Of a DNA stretch of 64,000 nucleotides, positions 12,141-25,200 are shown piece after piece. Position 1 is the first letter of the stretch. Each line of letters starts with the position of its first letter. The DNA comes from Mugil cephalus (lineage: Eukaryota > Chordata > Actinopteri > Mugiliformes > Mugilidae). The position numbers and the translations under genes were made by a program. The notes under the pieces were generated by a model, which saw only the letters and a program-made list of their open reading frames with translations, did not search any database and was not told the origin of the DNA. The DNA lies in NCBI RefSeq assembly GCF_022458985.1, contig NC_061776.1, positions 1,334,575 to 1,398,574 of the forward strand. The letters run 5' to 3'.

Positions 12141-13570
12141 CAGTGATAGTGTATGATAATATTGAACTTGGACTGTATGCAGAAAATACACAAACATATC
12201 AAGTAAATGAAATATTGTACTTGGTTGAATGAATGCACAATGAATACACAATACCGAGAACAGTGATGATGTTCTGAGCTGTTTTGATCACATGCTGCAG
12301 CGCTGTCTTGTCCCCAGCTATGCAGTTTGCAAACCACACCATGATGCAGTATGACAAGATGCAACTGTGCACAGTTTGTTATTACATCTTTAAACTACTT
12401 TGACACTAATGTTGTTATGTGCATGATAGAAAACATTCAAAGTTGCAGTGAACTTTCATGTCAAGTGTGAGTCTTTGCTGACCCCTGGTGGACATTTAGA
12501 GACACTGATTTAATTTTTTTTAAACTATCTACATTTACACACCAAACAGAGTCCGGCTGAAAAAGAAAGAAAGAAAAAAAAATAAATAAATAATTGAAAA
12601 ACAGTTATTATTTGAATCTGTTTATTTTACCCTCATCAGAAAGTTCAACTTGCTGGGTGTTCATTTCTGTCCACTCCAAAGAAGACAGTCTCTAGATGAA
12701 GACTGATCATTCATTTTCATTTCATTGTATTTACACTGAACATCACTCGGCTTAATAGTAAATTAGCCAGTGTTGGGCAGCTGGATAGTTTTCAACTGTG
12801 GTCCTTAAAAACGAGGTAATTACCTCAAAGCTAAAACAAATACAACCACAGACAACTCTAGAGGAGCAGCAACCAGAGCAATAGATAACAACATGCAACT
12901 ACTGAGAGGTTATTATTTGGACAAAATTATGCCAAAAAGAAAAAATGACTATCCCTGCCTTTAATCTCTAGTTGCTTATTAGGATCATTATTGGGTTTCT
13001 TGTTAATTTCTGAGGGCAATTCCAGATTTATTTATGATTTTATTTATGATCCTATTAGCATCATTCATATGTTTTATGAAAAGGTCAGATTTAGCTGCTC
13101 TGATATTCTTAGTTACCTTATTTCTTAAAAAAGTAAATATGTGTTTTTCAGTTGATGATTTGGACTTTGGGCACCGTCACTCTGCTTCATTCATTCCCTA
13201 AAGACACTGTCTCATATTTCTGAGTCTGAAGTTAATTCTGAGTAGTCAGACGGTCTAACTTTATTATTTGTCTTCAGACATCTTCATGTCAGTGCTTCGA
13301 GGCTGAGGAGAAACATGATCCTGATCAGACATTTATCTGACCAGGTCATCTGAAACCTGAGAGCTTGGTTATTTTACCTGTCCTCTGGTCCACCTGTCCT
13401 CTTTACGTCCACTGTTGGACCACATTGTCTCGTCCTATAATCAGAGACTCCTCCATCCTGTAACTGAAGGTTTGACACATTCATCAACTCAACCTGAAGC
13501 TGCACCTAAAACACGGTAAACAACAGTCTGACTGCAACTGTCCAATCAGCTGAGAGGCTTTAGGCCCCGC
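12141..13570. other. Intergenic stretch without recognised genes
   Basis: AT-rich DNA between the LINE tail and amph. I see no coding signal or clear transposon structure. It should contain the distal amph regulatory DNA. Confidence 0.6.
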
Positions 13571-13576
13571 CCCCTC

Positions 13577-13578
13577 CT

Positions 13579-13631
<53 letters not shown>
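13577..13631. repeat. (CA)n microsatellite upstream of amph
   Basis: About 27 AC dinucleotides, ending 50 bases before the amph start codon, so probably within or just before the 5' UTR. Confidence 0.95.
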
Positions 13632-13632
<1 letters not shown>

Positions 13633-13679
13633 CCCCCTGCTGACTCTGGTAATCCTCTCTCTCCGTGTCTGCAGTCATC

Positions 13680-16600
13680 ATGGCGGAAATCAAGACGGGA
13701 ATCTTCGCTAAAAACGTCCAGAAGCGTCTGAACCGAGCGCAGGAGAAGGTGAGAAGGCAGATGGAGGGTGGAGGGATGGAGGGTGGAGGATAGACGGAAC
13801 TAGGATGGAGGGTCGACGGGGGAGGACAGGCGGAGGCTGGAGGACGGATGGACGCTGTGGATGCAGTTCGGAGGCTGTGGGCCTCTGGATCAGTTGATCA
13901 AAGTCAAACGAGTCGTTTCCGTTTTTTTGAAGCGACAGCGGCTGTACAGAGGTGGTGACGTCATGATCCCGTTAAAATCAGCTGATAAAAACAACGTATA
14001 ATGATTAAAGTAATGCGGAGCCTCTGATTGGCTGCAGCAGGTGGATTAACATCAAGGCGTCACAAACATGTCGTTTAAATGAAGTCCACTGGCGCAAGGT
14101 CGAAGGCGCGGGGGGGGGCTACGCAATGACGCCAGGTCTGACGACAGTCCAACAACATGGCGTCATTCATGGGTTGTCTAGGTGTTAAATTTAGTTTAAA
14201 TCGATGTGATTGGTCTGATCAGAGTCACATGACTCATTCATTATTAAAGCAGTTTATTCACAGAAAGTCTGAAGCTGTCAAAAAATCTGACTCTAGAGGA
14301 CAGACTCTAGAGAACGGACTCTAGAGGACAGACTCTAGAAGACAGACTCCAGAAGACAGATTCTAGAGGACTCACTCTAGAGGACGGACTTTAGAAGACA
14401 GATTCTGGAGGACAGATTTTAGAGGACGGACTGTATACGACGGACTCTAGAAGACAGACTCCAGAGGACGGACTCTAGGAGACAGATTCTAGAGGACGGA
14501 CTCTAGAGGACGGACTCTAGAAGATAGACTCTAGAAGACAGATTCTAGAGGACGGACTGTATACTGAACTCTAGAGGACAAACTCCAGAGGACAGACGCT
14601 GGAGGACAAATTCTAGAGGACAGACTCTGGAGACCCGAGGACAGAGATGGAAGACATGTGACCCAAACACTGAATCATCTTTTCTGTGTTTTCTCAGGTT
14701 TTGCAGAAACTTGGAAAAGCAGACGAGACCAAAGATGAACAGTTTGAACAAGTCGTCATCAACTTCAGAAGACAAGAGGTGAGAGACATGTCCTCCTCTT
14801 CCCCCTCCTCTGCGAGACCAGGGAGAGGTCAATGGTTTCCATGTGGCCCAGTTAGAGGGTTCAGGGCTAGTGACCCTGTCCAGACCTGGTCTTGGGGTTA
14901 ATGACTCATATGATGACAACGTAACCATGTACTGGTATTGGCATGAGGTGGTCATAATCTTTTGGCAGGTGGCCTGACACAGCATCCTGTTGGTAGAGAG
15001 AACAGAACTGCAGCTGGAGCGTAGGACCTGAAGGCTTGTTGACCTGTCTCAGGGGGTGGAGGGGGCCCCGTCTGGTCTAGATAGGGGCTACGTCCACACC
15101 CATGAATGCCAGGTCCAAACCTTTCCCAGCACAACATTGAACTGTCACAAGATGGTCTATGAAAATTTCTTCTCCTGTCAGTGGTCATAATGTTGTGGCT
15201 GATGGGTACGGATATAGAGTTCATAGAGCTGCACTGAGCTCTGTGTCAACCTTCATTTTCATTTATTACCAGACGTTTCCTCTAAATGATCTATGTCTGG
15301 AACTTGTCGGTTTAGTTGGTTCTTCTCATCAGTTCCTGGAACTAGTCCCCGTTGTAACCCGTGTTCTGTGTTCAGTCTGAAGGTTCTCGGCTGCAGAGAG
15401 AGATGAAGGCCTACATGTCTGCGATCAAAGGTGACAAACATTATCTCTATCAAACCACATCCATCCCTGTACTAGACTCCTTCCTCTGGAGTACGATGAC
15501 CATCAGTGAGGGTCTGGTTGTTTGTGTGTTTGTGCAGCGATGCAGCAGGCCTCCATCAACCTGACCCAGTCTCTGCATGAGGTCTACGAACCGGACTGGC
15601 ATGGAAAGGATGATGTCATGGTCATCGGGAAGGTGAGAGTCATGGAAACACCTACACAACACCTACACACCTGAACACATCGCAGATATGATGGAAACCA
15701 CATTAACAAATATTCACTACATTTATTTGTACTGTAACCTTTGTTGAGCCATAGATTGTTTATTGCATAGAGGTCTGAGGAAACATTGTATAAAACTATT
15801 ACAAAACCAATTTTACAACAGAGAGCAATAAGGATAACCACCAGGGCTGATTATCAAGACCCAACAAACTAATTATTTATAAACTCACAGACCTTAAATT
15901 CAATGATCTTCTGAACTATAAAACTGCTCAAATTATGTATAACGTAAATAAAAACCTGCTTCCAGAGGATGTTTCAGACAGAGATATGTGTGTATAGGGA
16001 TGCAAAGGTATGAACAAATGTTAAAAAAAAAAAAAAAAAAAAATGTGGATCAATTAAAGGAGTCAATATATGGAATAATCTAGATTTAGAAATGAACACA
16101 TGTAACAAGCTTAATAGTTATAAAGACTTACTGAGATACAATATCATCAATACATAGAAAAGTGAATTATAAGCACACTGCTCATAAACTGTTCACTGGA
16201 CATAATGTACACGTTTTGTTCTGAATGAATCTTAAAATGAGCAGATGGAAAAATGGTGATTTAAAAAGTCTAGACAAAATAAGATGAAACCTTTTCACTC
16301 AAGGTACATTTGTTTAGTTTTCGTAAATTATATTTTAACAGAAAAAGAAAGAAGTGAATTACTATTTTTTCTTGTGTACAAAAAGTTTGTACCTGACTGA
16401 AGTAAACTGAATAAATAAAAACAAACAAAAAAAGAGGTAGATGACACCAAAACACGTCACAAAGGTAGACACGGTGTTACGTGAACACATCACACGGGGA
16501 GACACATAGGCCAATCAACAGCTGAACGGCTAACCCCCCGAACCCTAACCCTAACCCCTCTAACCCCTAACCCCCCTAACCCCCCTAACCCTAACCCTAA

Positions 16601-19181
16601 CCCCCTCTAACCCTTAACCCCTCTAACCCCCCTAACCCTAACCCTAACCCACTCTAACCCTTAACCCCCCTAACCCTCTAACCCTCTAACCTCTAACTCC
16701 CTACCACCCGAAACCTAACCCCCTAACCCCCCTAACCCTGTAACCCTCTAACCCCTAACCCCCTAACCCTAACCCTAACCCACTCTAACCCCTAACCCTT
16801 ACCCTCCAATTCCTTACCCTCTAACTCCTAACCCTGTTAAGTCCTAACCCTAAACACTAATGCTAACTTCCCTAGTGTTGATTGTAAAACAGTTTATCTC
16901 CATGTTTGTTTCCTGCAGGACTGTGATGCACTGTGGGAAGACTTCCATAACAAACTTGTTGACTCAACGCTGTTGAACCTGGACGCATACCTGCAGCAGT
17001 TCCCAGACCTAAAAGTCAGCAGCAGTTTGTTGTTTGGTTAAAGTTTTTCATATTGAAAACAGATTCACCGCATGAATTTATCTGTTGTTTCAGACTCGTG
17101 TGGCCAAAAGAAGTCGGAAACTCATTGACTACGACAGCGCACGTCATCACGTAGAGACTCTGCAGACGTCTGGGATGAAGAACGACCGCAAGATGATGAA
17201 GGTGAGAGCAGAACATGATGGAGGTTGGGATATTCAGCTGTTCAGTGGCAGCCTGGCATCACCTGAATAAATTCAGTTCCTCTCAGAATCCGGTAGCTGT
17301 CCATCTGGAGATAGTCCTCTAATCAATCCGACTCATTTAGTGTGGAAACTAATCAAATGATGTGAGACTTCCGTCACTCTTATGGCCATCACCATGTTAA
17401 GCCCCGCCCCTATGATCTGATTGGCCTAGCATATCTTTCCTGGAGAAGAATCAGTTCCTGACAAAAGACTCCAGAACAACAGTCCTCCGCTACACATTTA
17501 GTGGTGGAGTAGTTGCCTCTCGTCATCAGTCTGTGCAGGATTCCACCACAGTGTGCTGCCTTCTTTTCTGCCGTTTTGAGCCAGATGTTTCTGATCTGGT
17601 GTTGAATTTAATATTTCTGTCATGTGTTTGAAGTGATTTAGTGAAACAGTGTTTGTGTGCAGGCAGAGGAAGAGTTGAAAAAGGCCCAGAGAGTGTTTGA
17701 TGAGCTGAACGTTGGTCTGCAGGACGAACTGCCAACTCTCTGGGACCGGTGAGTCTCATCTCAAACTTCCTAAACACAAACTAATCTAAATAATTTTGTG
17801 TTTCTATGGAAACTGGTCTGTTGGTCAGTACTGTGCAAAAGTTTTAGGCAGGTGTGGGGAAAATGCTGTAAACTAAGAATGCTTTCAGGCATATAAACTT
17901 TATTTTTTTTATCAATTTGCAAAATGCAAAGTGAGTGAACAAAAATCCCATTAATATTTGGTGCTACTACCCTTTGCCTTTAAATCAGCAGCAGTTCTTG
18001 CAAAAAAGTTAGGGACTGCAGTTATGTGTATGATCAACACATTCTACTGAACAGGTGCTAACATTCATCACTGTCACGTGTAGAATGAAACCTAGTCGTT
18101 AACTGAAAGAGAAACAGCTGTGTATGAGGCTTCAAACTGGATGAAGAAAAGCCAGACTGTGCCACTAAGGTGAGGTGTGGAAGACAGGTTCATGTCACAG
18201 ATGAATACAGTACACTATGGCGAGATTGAGCACAGCAACAAGACACAAGGTAGTTCTACTGCATCAGCAAGGTCTCTCCCAGACAAATATTTCAAAGCAG
18301 ACTGGTGTTTCAAGATGAGCTGCTCAAGCTCTTTTGAAAAAGCACAAAGAAACAGCAACGCTGAGGATCGTAGACTCAGTGGTTGGCCAGGAAGCAGCAG
18401 ATGAAAAACAATCAAGATTATTTCCACTTTTAAATGTGAAGAACTCCACAGGTCAGATATTCAGCCTCCAGACCAGAGACCCTCACAAGAAGATGGAGGG
18501 AGAGAGGGAGACACAGTGGTTAGTAAATTATAAGAGATAGAAAATAAAATGATAAGATATTAGAGGACAGGAGCCAGAGAAGAAAGAGGAGAGGACATGT
18601 CCTCAGTGCATCGTCCCCCTGCAGCCTAGGCCTATAGCAGCATAACTAAGGGTTGGTTAAGTCCAGCTCTAACTATAAGCTTTGTCTAAAAGGAAAGTCT
18701 TAAGCCTGACCTTAAACGTAGAGAATATAGAATGTAGAATGTAGAATAACTGTTCAGTAAATACAGTTTACGTGTTTAAAATCTTCATATTAATGCAGTG
18801 TGAACAGTAGTGTTTTAATGTAGACACAAAGAATCATCTTACTGACATGAATATATGCATCAAAGCGTTAATTGAAGGCTAAGGTAAAATATCGAGATAT
18901 ATATTGTGTATTTGTGACATGTCCTAAAAACAATTAGTTAGGTTTAATTAGGTTTACATATTATATATTGCAATTATGTATGGCCACCTTGCACATGACA
19001 CATTTGTATATATTTTTGTATATTATTATTATTATTATTATTACTATTATTATTATTATTATTTACTTACTATTTACCTTTACTACCTCAGTAGTTTATA
19101 TTTTATTGTACCCAAATACCGGACTGCTGTGACAACCTAATTTCCCTTTGGGGATCGATCAATCAATCAATCAATCAATCA

Positions 19182-19260
<79 letters not shown>

Positions 19261-22200
19261 CATCCATCCATCCATCCATCCATCCATCCATCCATCCATC
19301 CATCCAGTAAAAGGCTATATCGCTCAGCCCAAGTCTGAAGTCTTCCAGGACTCTGAAGCTGCAGCTCAGATTGTGGCTGATCCCCGTCAGCCTGGACTCA
19401 AACTATTTAATAGACCCCCCTCTGGCAGGAGGCTGATTTTTCCAGGTTTCTGAGCCATAGAATAGAGTGGTCTTTACGTTTGAGTTGAAGATTTGTAGCT
19501 TAGTCTTGAGTGACAGGTTTTTTGCCTTCCAGATATTGCTTAGCATGTTGAATGTTGTCCTTGCCTTTCCACAGAAATGATGGTCCTGAAGTATGTGAAT
19601 CTGTTTACATCTTCTAGTGAGTTTTGGTCCATGATTATGAATGTTTTGTTCTTTAATAATCCTAAGGGTGGTAATTTGGTCTCCACAGGAACTGTTGTTC
19701 CTGAAGCCAGCCTGGTTTTCCCTCAGTTTCTCATTGACATTCTGGAGCCTTTCCAGCAGGATGTAGCTGAGCACCTGAACTCTCAGGTGTTGAAAGGGGC
19801 ATTATTCCTCTGTAGTTTTTATAGTCCCTGAGGTCTCCTTTCTCAGGGACTTTCACGATGTGGCCATCTTTTCAGTCAGATGGGTGGAGCATGTTGGTGG
19901 AGCTTTCAATGTCGGCCTTGAAAGCTTCTGCTGGAATCCTGTCTGGTCCCTCCGCTTCACGTCATCTTAGGACATAATGGCTTTTCTTATTTCCAACTTG
20001 TTGGGGAGGTTGCAGATTGTCTCCAACTGCCCTGGGGCTGGTGGGATATCTGCTTTCAGCTGAGGAGGCTGCCTGTCGAGCAGATCTCTGAAGTGTTCGG
20101 TCCAGCTCATCACCTGTTCTTCCTTGGTAGATGTCACCCATCCAGATCAAGATGTCCTTTCCTTTCCTGGTATGGAGGATGGTGTATAGTTGGTTGTAGA
20201 ATTGCTCCTTGGTTTTCTCGTCAGCATCGTTGGTAGGAGTGTAGCATTGTACAAGTTGGAAGTTTATTTTCTTATGCGTGCTTTAGAATTTGGCTGTGAT
20301 TATCCGTGAGTTGATGGGTTCCCAGCTGATAAGGGTCATCTGTGCTTCTTTGGACAGCATGAAGGCTACTGTGTGTGGTGCAGAGTCATCTGGATGTCCT
20401 GAGTATGGTCTCTCCTCTCGCTAATTTGACTTAGGGTTAGGGAGACTGACTGGAGCCACCTGGTTTCTCCTAGACCAAGGAGAGTTGTCCCATACCTCCT
20501 CATCTCCTCAACAATCACTGCTGCCTTTCCTCCTGCATACATCCTCACGTTCCATGTCACCATGGGGATGAGTCACCTCAAGGTCAGAAGCTTCAAATGT
20601 ACAGTATGCTTGTGGTTTTCCATGCACGTCGTCATAGTCTATTTAGCTTGGGGCGCTGAAGAGGCTTCCTTTCCAAGACCTGAGGGTTTTTGAGTATCTT
20701 TCTGTAGCTATAGGCTTTTACAGGATGAGGTTGCTAGTCCCGAGCCCAACCCCCACCTGTGGAGGAGTTTTGGAGTTGTTTTGTTAGTCCTCTTCCCTGT
20801 TGAAGGCCGGGTTTCCCAGATGTTTGGTCTGGTCAATCAGAGCTTTTGAGGGCAGCTTCATGAAGGCAAAGGGTGGTCACACCAAATATTGTCTGAAAAT
20901 ACAGTCTGAATTAAATTTTTATTTGCTTCAGAGTGAGCTCAGCCATAGAGAAACTGGAAAGAAGACTGTGAGACTGTAGAGCTGCATTCTGGTCTCAACC
21001 GTGTGTTTTTTGCCAGTAACATTGAATGGATTCCTCTCTGACCTGATTTTCAGCAGGTTATTAGTTTGGTAAAACGATCAGTCCTTGTGAGGCTCTAACA
21101 AAATCCCAAAAGAACCAAAAAGGAAAGTGTGAACCTTAAGACTGAGACTCACCTGATTGTTGAAGACCATTGATATGAATAGCATTAGTATGAAACGATT
21201 GTTTATACCGGCTCACATCATCAGTTTGTCTTCATGTCTATTGTCAAGTTAATGAAGTCAGCATTCACTGAGCTGCTCTGGTTCATATAAGAGTCAGTTT
21301 TTTTTAAAGCCAAGTGCCTCCTGAAAAAAAAGAAGAGGCTGAATGATGTGACATGTCAGTCTGAACACGGCTGATTCAAGCTTTTATATATTTATAGATG
21401 AGACAAAAGGAATCCTGATCATCATTTCACTGCTTTAATACTCTAATACTTTAATACCTGCAGCCGGGTCGGTTTCTACATTGGCACATTTAAGAGTGTG
21501 ACGAGTCTGGAGGCAAAGTTTCACCGTGAGATCTCACTGGTGAGATTTTCTTTTGTCTTTGATTGACTACTTCTTTAAATAAAGCTACAGTATATTAACT
21601 CAGACCAACAGTGTCTGGGCCTGAATTATCATTGGACTTGTAAATAATGATATTTCCTGTAACCCTGCAGGTGTGCAGACAGCTATATGAAGTGATGACC
21701 CAACTGGCAGAGCAGCACTCTGATAAAATGTTCACCATTCAAGGAGCTCCCAGGTCAGTGCCAGTGCCCACTCTCTAACCTTTCACTTCACAGATACATT
21801 GTTTTTGTGTAATTTTGTATAAGAGTTTCTGAGTTACACATATCTGGCAGATTAAAAAAAAGAAAGTGAGCACAATGACAGATTACTGGTGGAGTAAATT
21901 TTATTTACCAAAAAGCTGAAAAAATGCTGCATCTAGTCTTTAGGGGACATTCATGTTTCCCAGGGGCTGGTATAAATGGGCTAACATGGCTAAGACCTCC
22001 CAAGCTAACACAAAAACGATGAGAAAATAGTTTTTTAAATAACTTACAATGGATTCTTTTACGTTTTGATGAAACCACAGGCAGCAGCACCACCAAAAAG
22101 TCTATGAAAACATAGACTATCTCTAAATGGGCTGATTTATTACACACCCAACGCCCCCAGTCTATTCTATTCATTAAATTCTTGTAAGTGATTGAAGTGT

Positions 22201-25200
22201 TATCCACTGATCATTTGGGCTAAATCCAGTCAGCTCTCAGGCTGCTCATTGGTCTAAAGTGCTGCTGGTGTCAGAGTGGCAGGAGCCAGAAGAAGTTCAG
22301 CTATGGCGGAGTTAGCATGAACCAGGTGGATAACTGGTATTCTAATCTTTTTCCTTAATGACTTTGGAGAAAAATTGGAAGTTAAGAGACAAATGGTTTT
22401 CAAATAACTCGAAGGGACAAATTACAAATTCGTAAGTTTTGTGTTTCTGGTTTGAAAGAAATTACTGGCTAATGGGAAGTGTAGCCAAAAATTCACTTTT
22501 CTGTTTTCCATGCCTGTTTTTTTTTTTTTTTTTTTTGGAGGAGATACGGCAAGAACCCAACAAGGTTCCTGTCAAGCTGAAATGTTTTGGTTTCAACATC
22601 TCACACTGGCCAGCCAATCAGAACACGGTTTTCTGTCTTATCCCTCAGTGATTCAGGACCATTGCGTCTCGCAAGGACACCTTCACCACCCGAAGATGAA
22701 AGTCCACCAGAGAGTCCGGATGCCAGCTCCAACCACATGCTGCGCCCTGTCTCACCTGGACCACCACGGCCCAAATCCCCCACACAGGTAGAACCTTACC
22801 TTAACTAAACCATCATCTCATCTCATCTCATCCTCAGGTCATATAATTAGGTTATTGTGATTTGACTGATTGATAATATTTGTGATATTTGTAATTTATA
22901 GGCTATAGATACCAATGATTAGTACATATTATTGTCTGTGAGGTCATGGTTTATCTAAAAACAAAGCTCAAACAAAGACTACTGGATTTTAGTCTGAGCT
23001 GAAGCAGAACTCTAAGTATGTCCTGTTAGCTTACAGTGATTGCTAACAGAACTAACTCATAATGATGTTGATAGACAGTCATGGTGCAGAACAAAGTCTC
23101 TTTCTTGTCTGAACTTGATCGTAACTTTCTGTGACTGTTTTTTCTTTGCTGCTACTTTTGTGTGTTGATTGGTGAGTGAACCAAATGCTAGTTTGTTGTC
23201 ATGTGTCTGTTCCAACCTGTATTTAGAGATGATAAGACCCCAGTGTTGTTGTGTACAGTCGAAACTTAAAGTAGAATACCTCTATGATTCTACTGACAGT
23301 TCAGATATCGCTGTCTTTCCTTCCATAGTATTTTAAAGAGGTGTGTGTGTGTGTGGATATGTGCATAGATGTGTGTGTGATATGCAAACGCTTCTAGAAC
23401 ACTGGTTCAGTTGGTTCTGGTGCTGTAAGACTAAATTAGATAGTTTATTTATCCCAAGGTGTTTGTGATGATGAGTTGATGGCTGAAACACATGGTCACA
23501 GTTGTGAGAAGGTTCTGCAGCTTCTCAAAAACATCACCTTGAGGTTAACAATGAACAACGCTTCTTTCTCTGTCAGTCCAATCAGAACATTCACCACCCG
23601 AACACCTTTACAGACTACGGTCTAGTCCCTTTGTACGCCGATTAGTTCTGATGGATCCTAGTTTGAAGAAGTATCTGTTGTCTGTAAGTCTGTACTTTTA
23701 CTTTCAGACATTTAGGGTTGTTTAAACTGAACAAATGAATAGCTTTCTACTCCAGTCTTCATAATGAAACATTTCAAGAAGTTTTGATGAACTTTCTTCA
23801 AATATTCAGATTGTCTGACCTCAACAAGCCTCCATTTGTCCTGAACCCTGCCCTCACATTAACTAAACAAAAACACATTACCAACGGAAGTGATGTGATT
23901 TTAATTTTATACATTCATAAAAGGACAACCTCACTGTAACATCATGAAGAAACATGACATACCGTAAATGAATCGTATCAGTTGACTGGTTGGTGGAGGC
24001 GTACAAATGCGTATATATCCCACATACTTTTGTTTGTACTCCATGTTGGAACCAGTGTTTTAGAACCTCTCATCCTCATCTTAACAGTACAATATTTAAT
24101 TCATGTTGTACTTGTCTGTTGGAGGTTTCATTAAAACAAATACTTGTTACTCACTCCTCAGAGTATGATTTATTAATGTCAGCAAACATTTTTAATGGAA
24201 CAATTTTTTTTACCATCCTACACTGTGACACAGAGAGCCTTTGAGGTGGAGCACTTAAATCGCCTTAAAACGTCGTCTTCTTTTTTGTCTTTTCATCCCC
24301 AAATCTAACCATTTTCAGCTCCACAGCTGTAAAATTAAAATAATTGAAATAAAATCCATTCAAATCTCTCATCAGGCCATGTAACATTTAAATGTCTTTT
24401 GTACAAATTATAAAATAAAGAGTAAATAACAAAGAGTATGTGACATTGATGTTAGATTCTGAGGCTCTTCTAATCAGCCTGAAATAGAGGCAGCCAGTCT
24501 AAGTTGTATCTGTTCAGTCCTTTAGTCTCTGTGTCTTCAGACCAGTCCTCTAAATGCTTCATCTCCATGATCATGCTTCCACCACTAAAGCTGCTTCATG
24601 TTTCTGTGACTGTGGGTTCTAGTATTTCGCTGTGTTTCTCTTTGACTGATGGCTCGATGGTGTTGGTGACTCTGCTGTGTGACTGAAATGAAATATATGT
24701 TCATTCACTACAGGGATGTTAAATGTTTTTGCTTGTGAGGGAACTGTGAACATTAGGGAGCACTCTCGTTTACACCTGTAGTTTGTCTTGGAAACATTTA
24801 CTGCTTCAGATCTAATTTGTGTCTTTGATTTCAAAGACAAACTGATGACTGAAGGCTTTTTCATTTTTCTGTTCAACAATTAATAATAGATCACTTCTTG
24901 TCTTTAGCAGACACAGCCGAACCCTAACCCCAACCCTAACCCTGACCAAGCTAACCCTAATCAAGCTAACCCCAACCCCAACCCCTAACCCTAATCAAGC
25001 TAACCCTAATCAAGCTAACCCCAACCCCAAACCCTAACCCTAATCAAGCTAACCCTAACCAAGCTAACCCTAACCAAGCTAACCCCAACCCCAACCCCTA
25101 ACCCTAATCAAGCTAACCCTAATCAAGCTAACCCCAACCCCAACCCCTAACCCTAATCAAACTAACCCTAATCAAGCTAACCCTAACCAAGCTAACCCCA

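Noticed and set aside
13484..13693. Open frame with Cys-Val repeats near amph exon 1 (and a similar one at 54895-55285)
   Set aside because: Translation of a CA microsatellite.
16533..16850. A true chromosome end
   Set aside because: The tract is short, degenerate and inside an intron with exons of the same gene on both sides.
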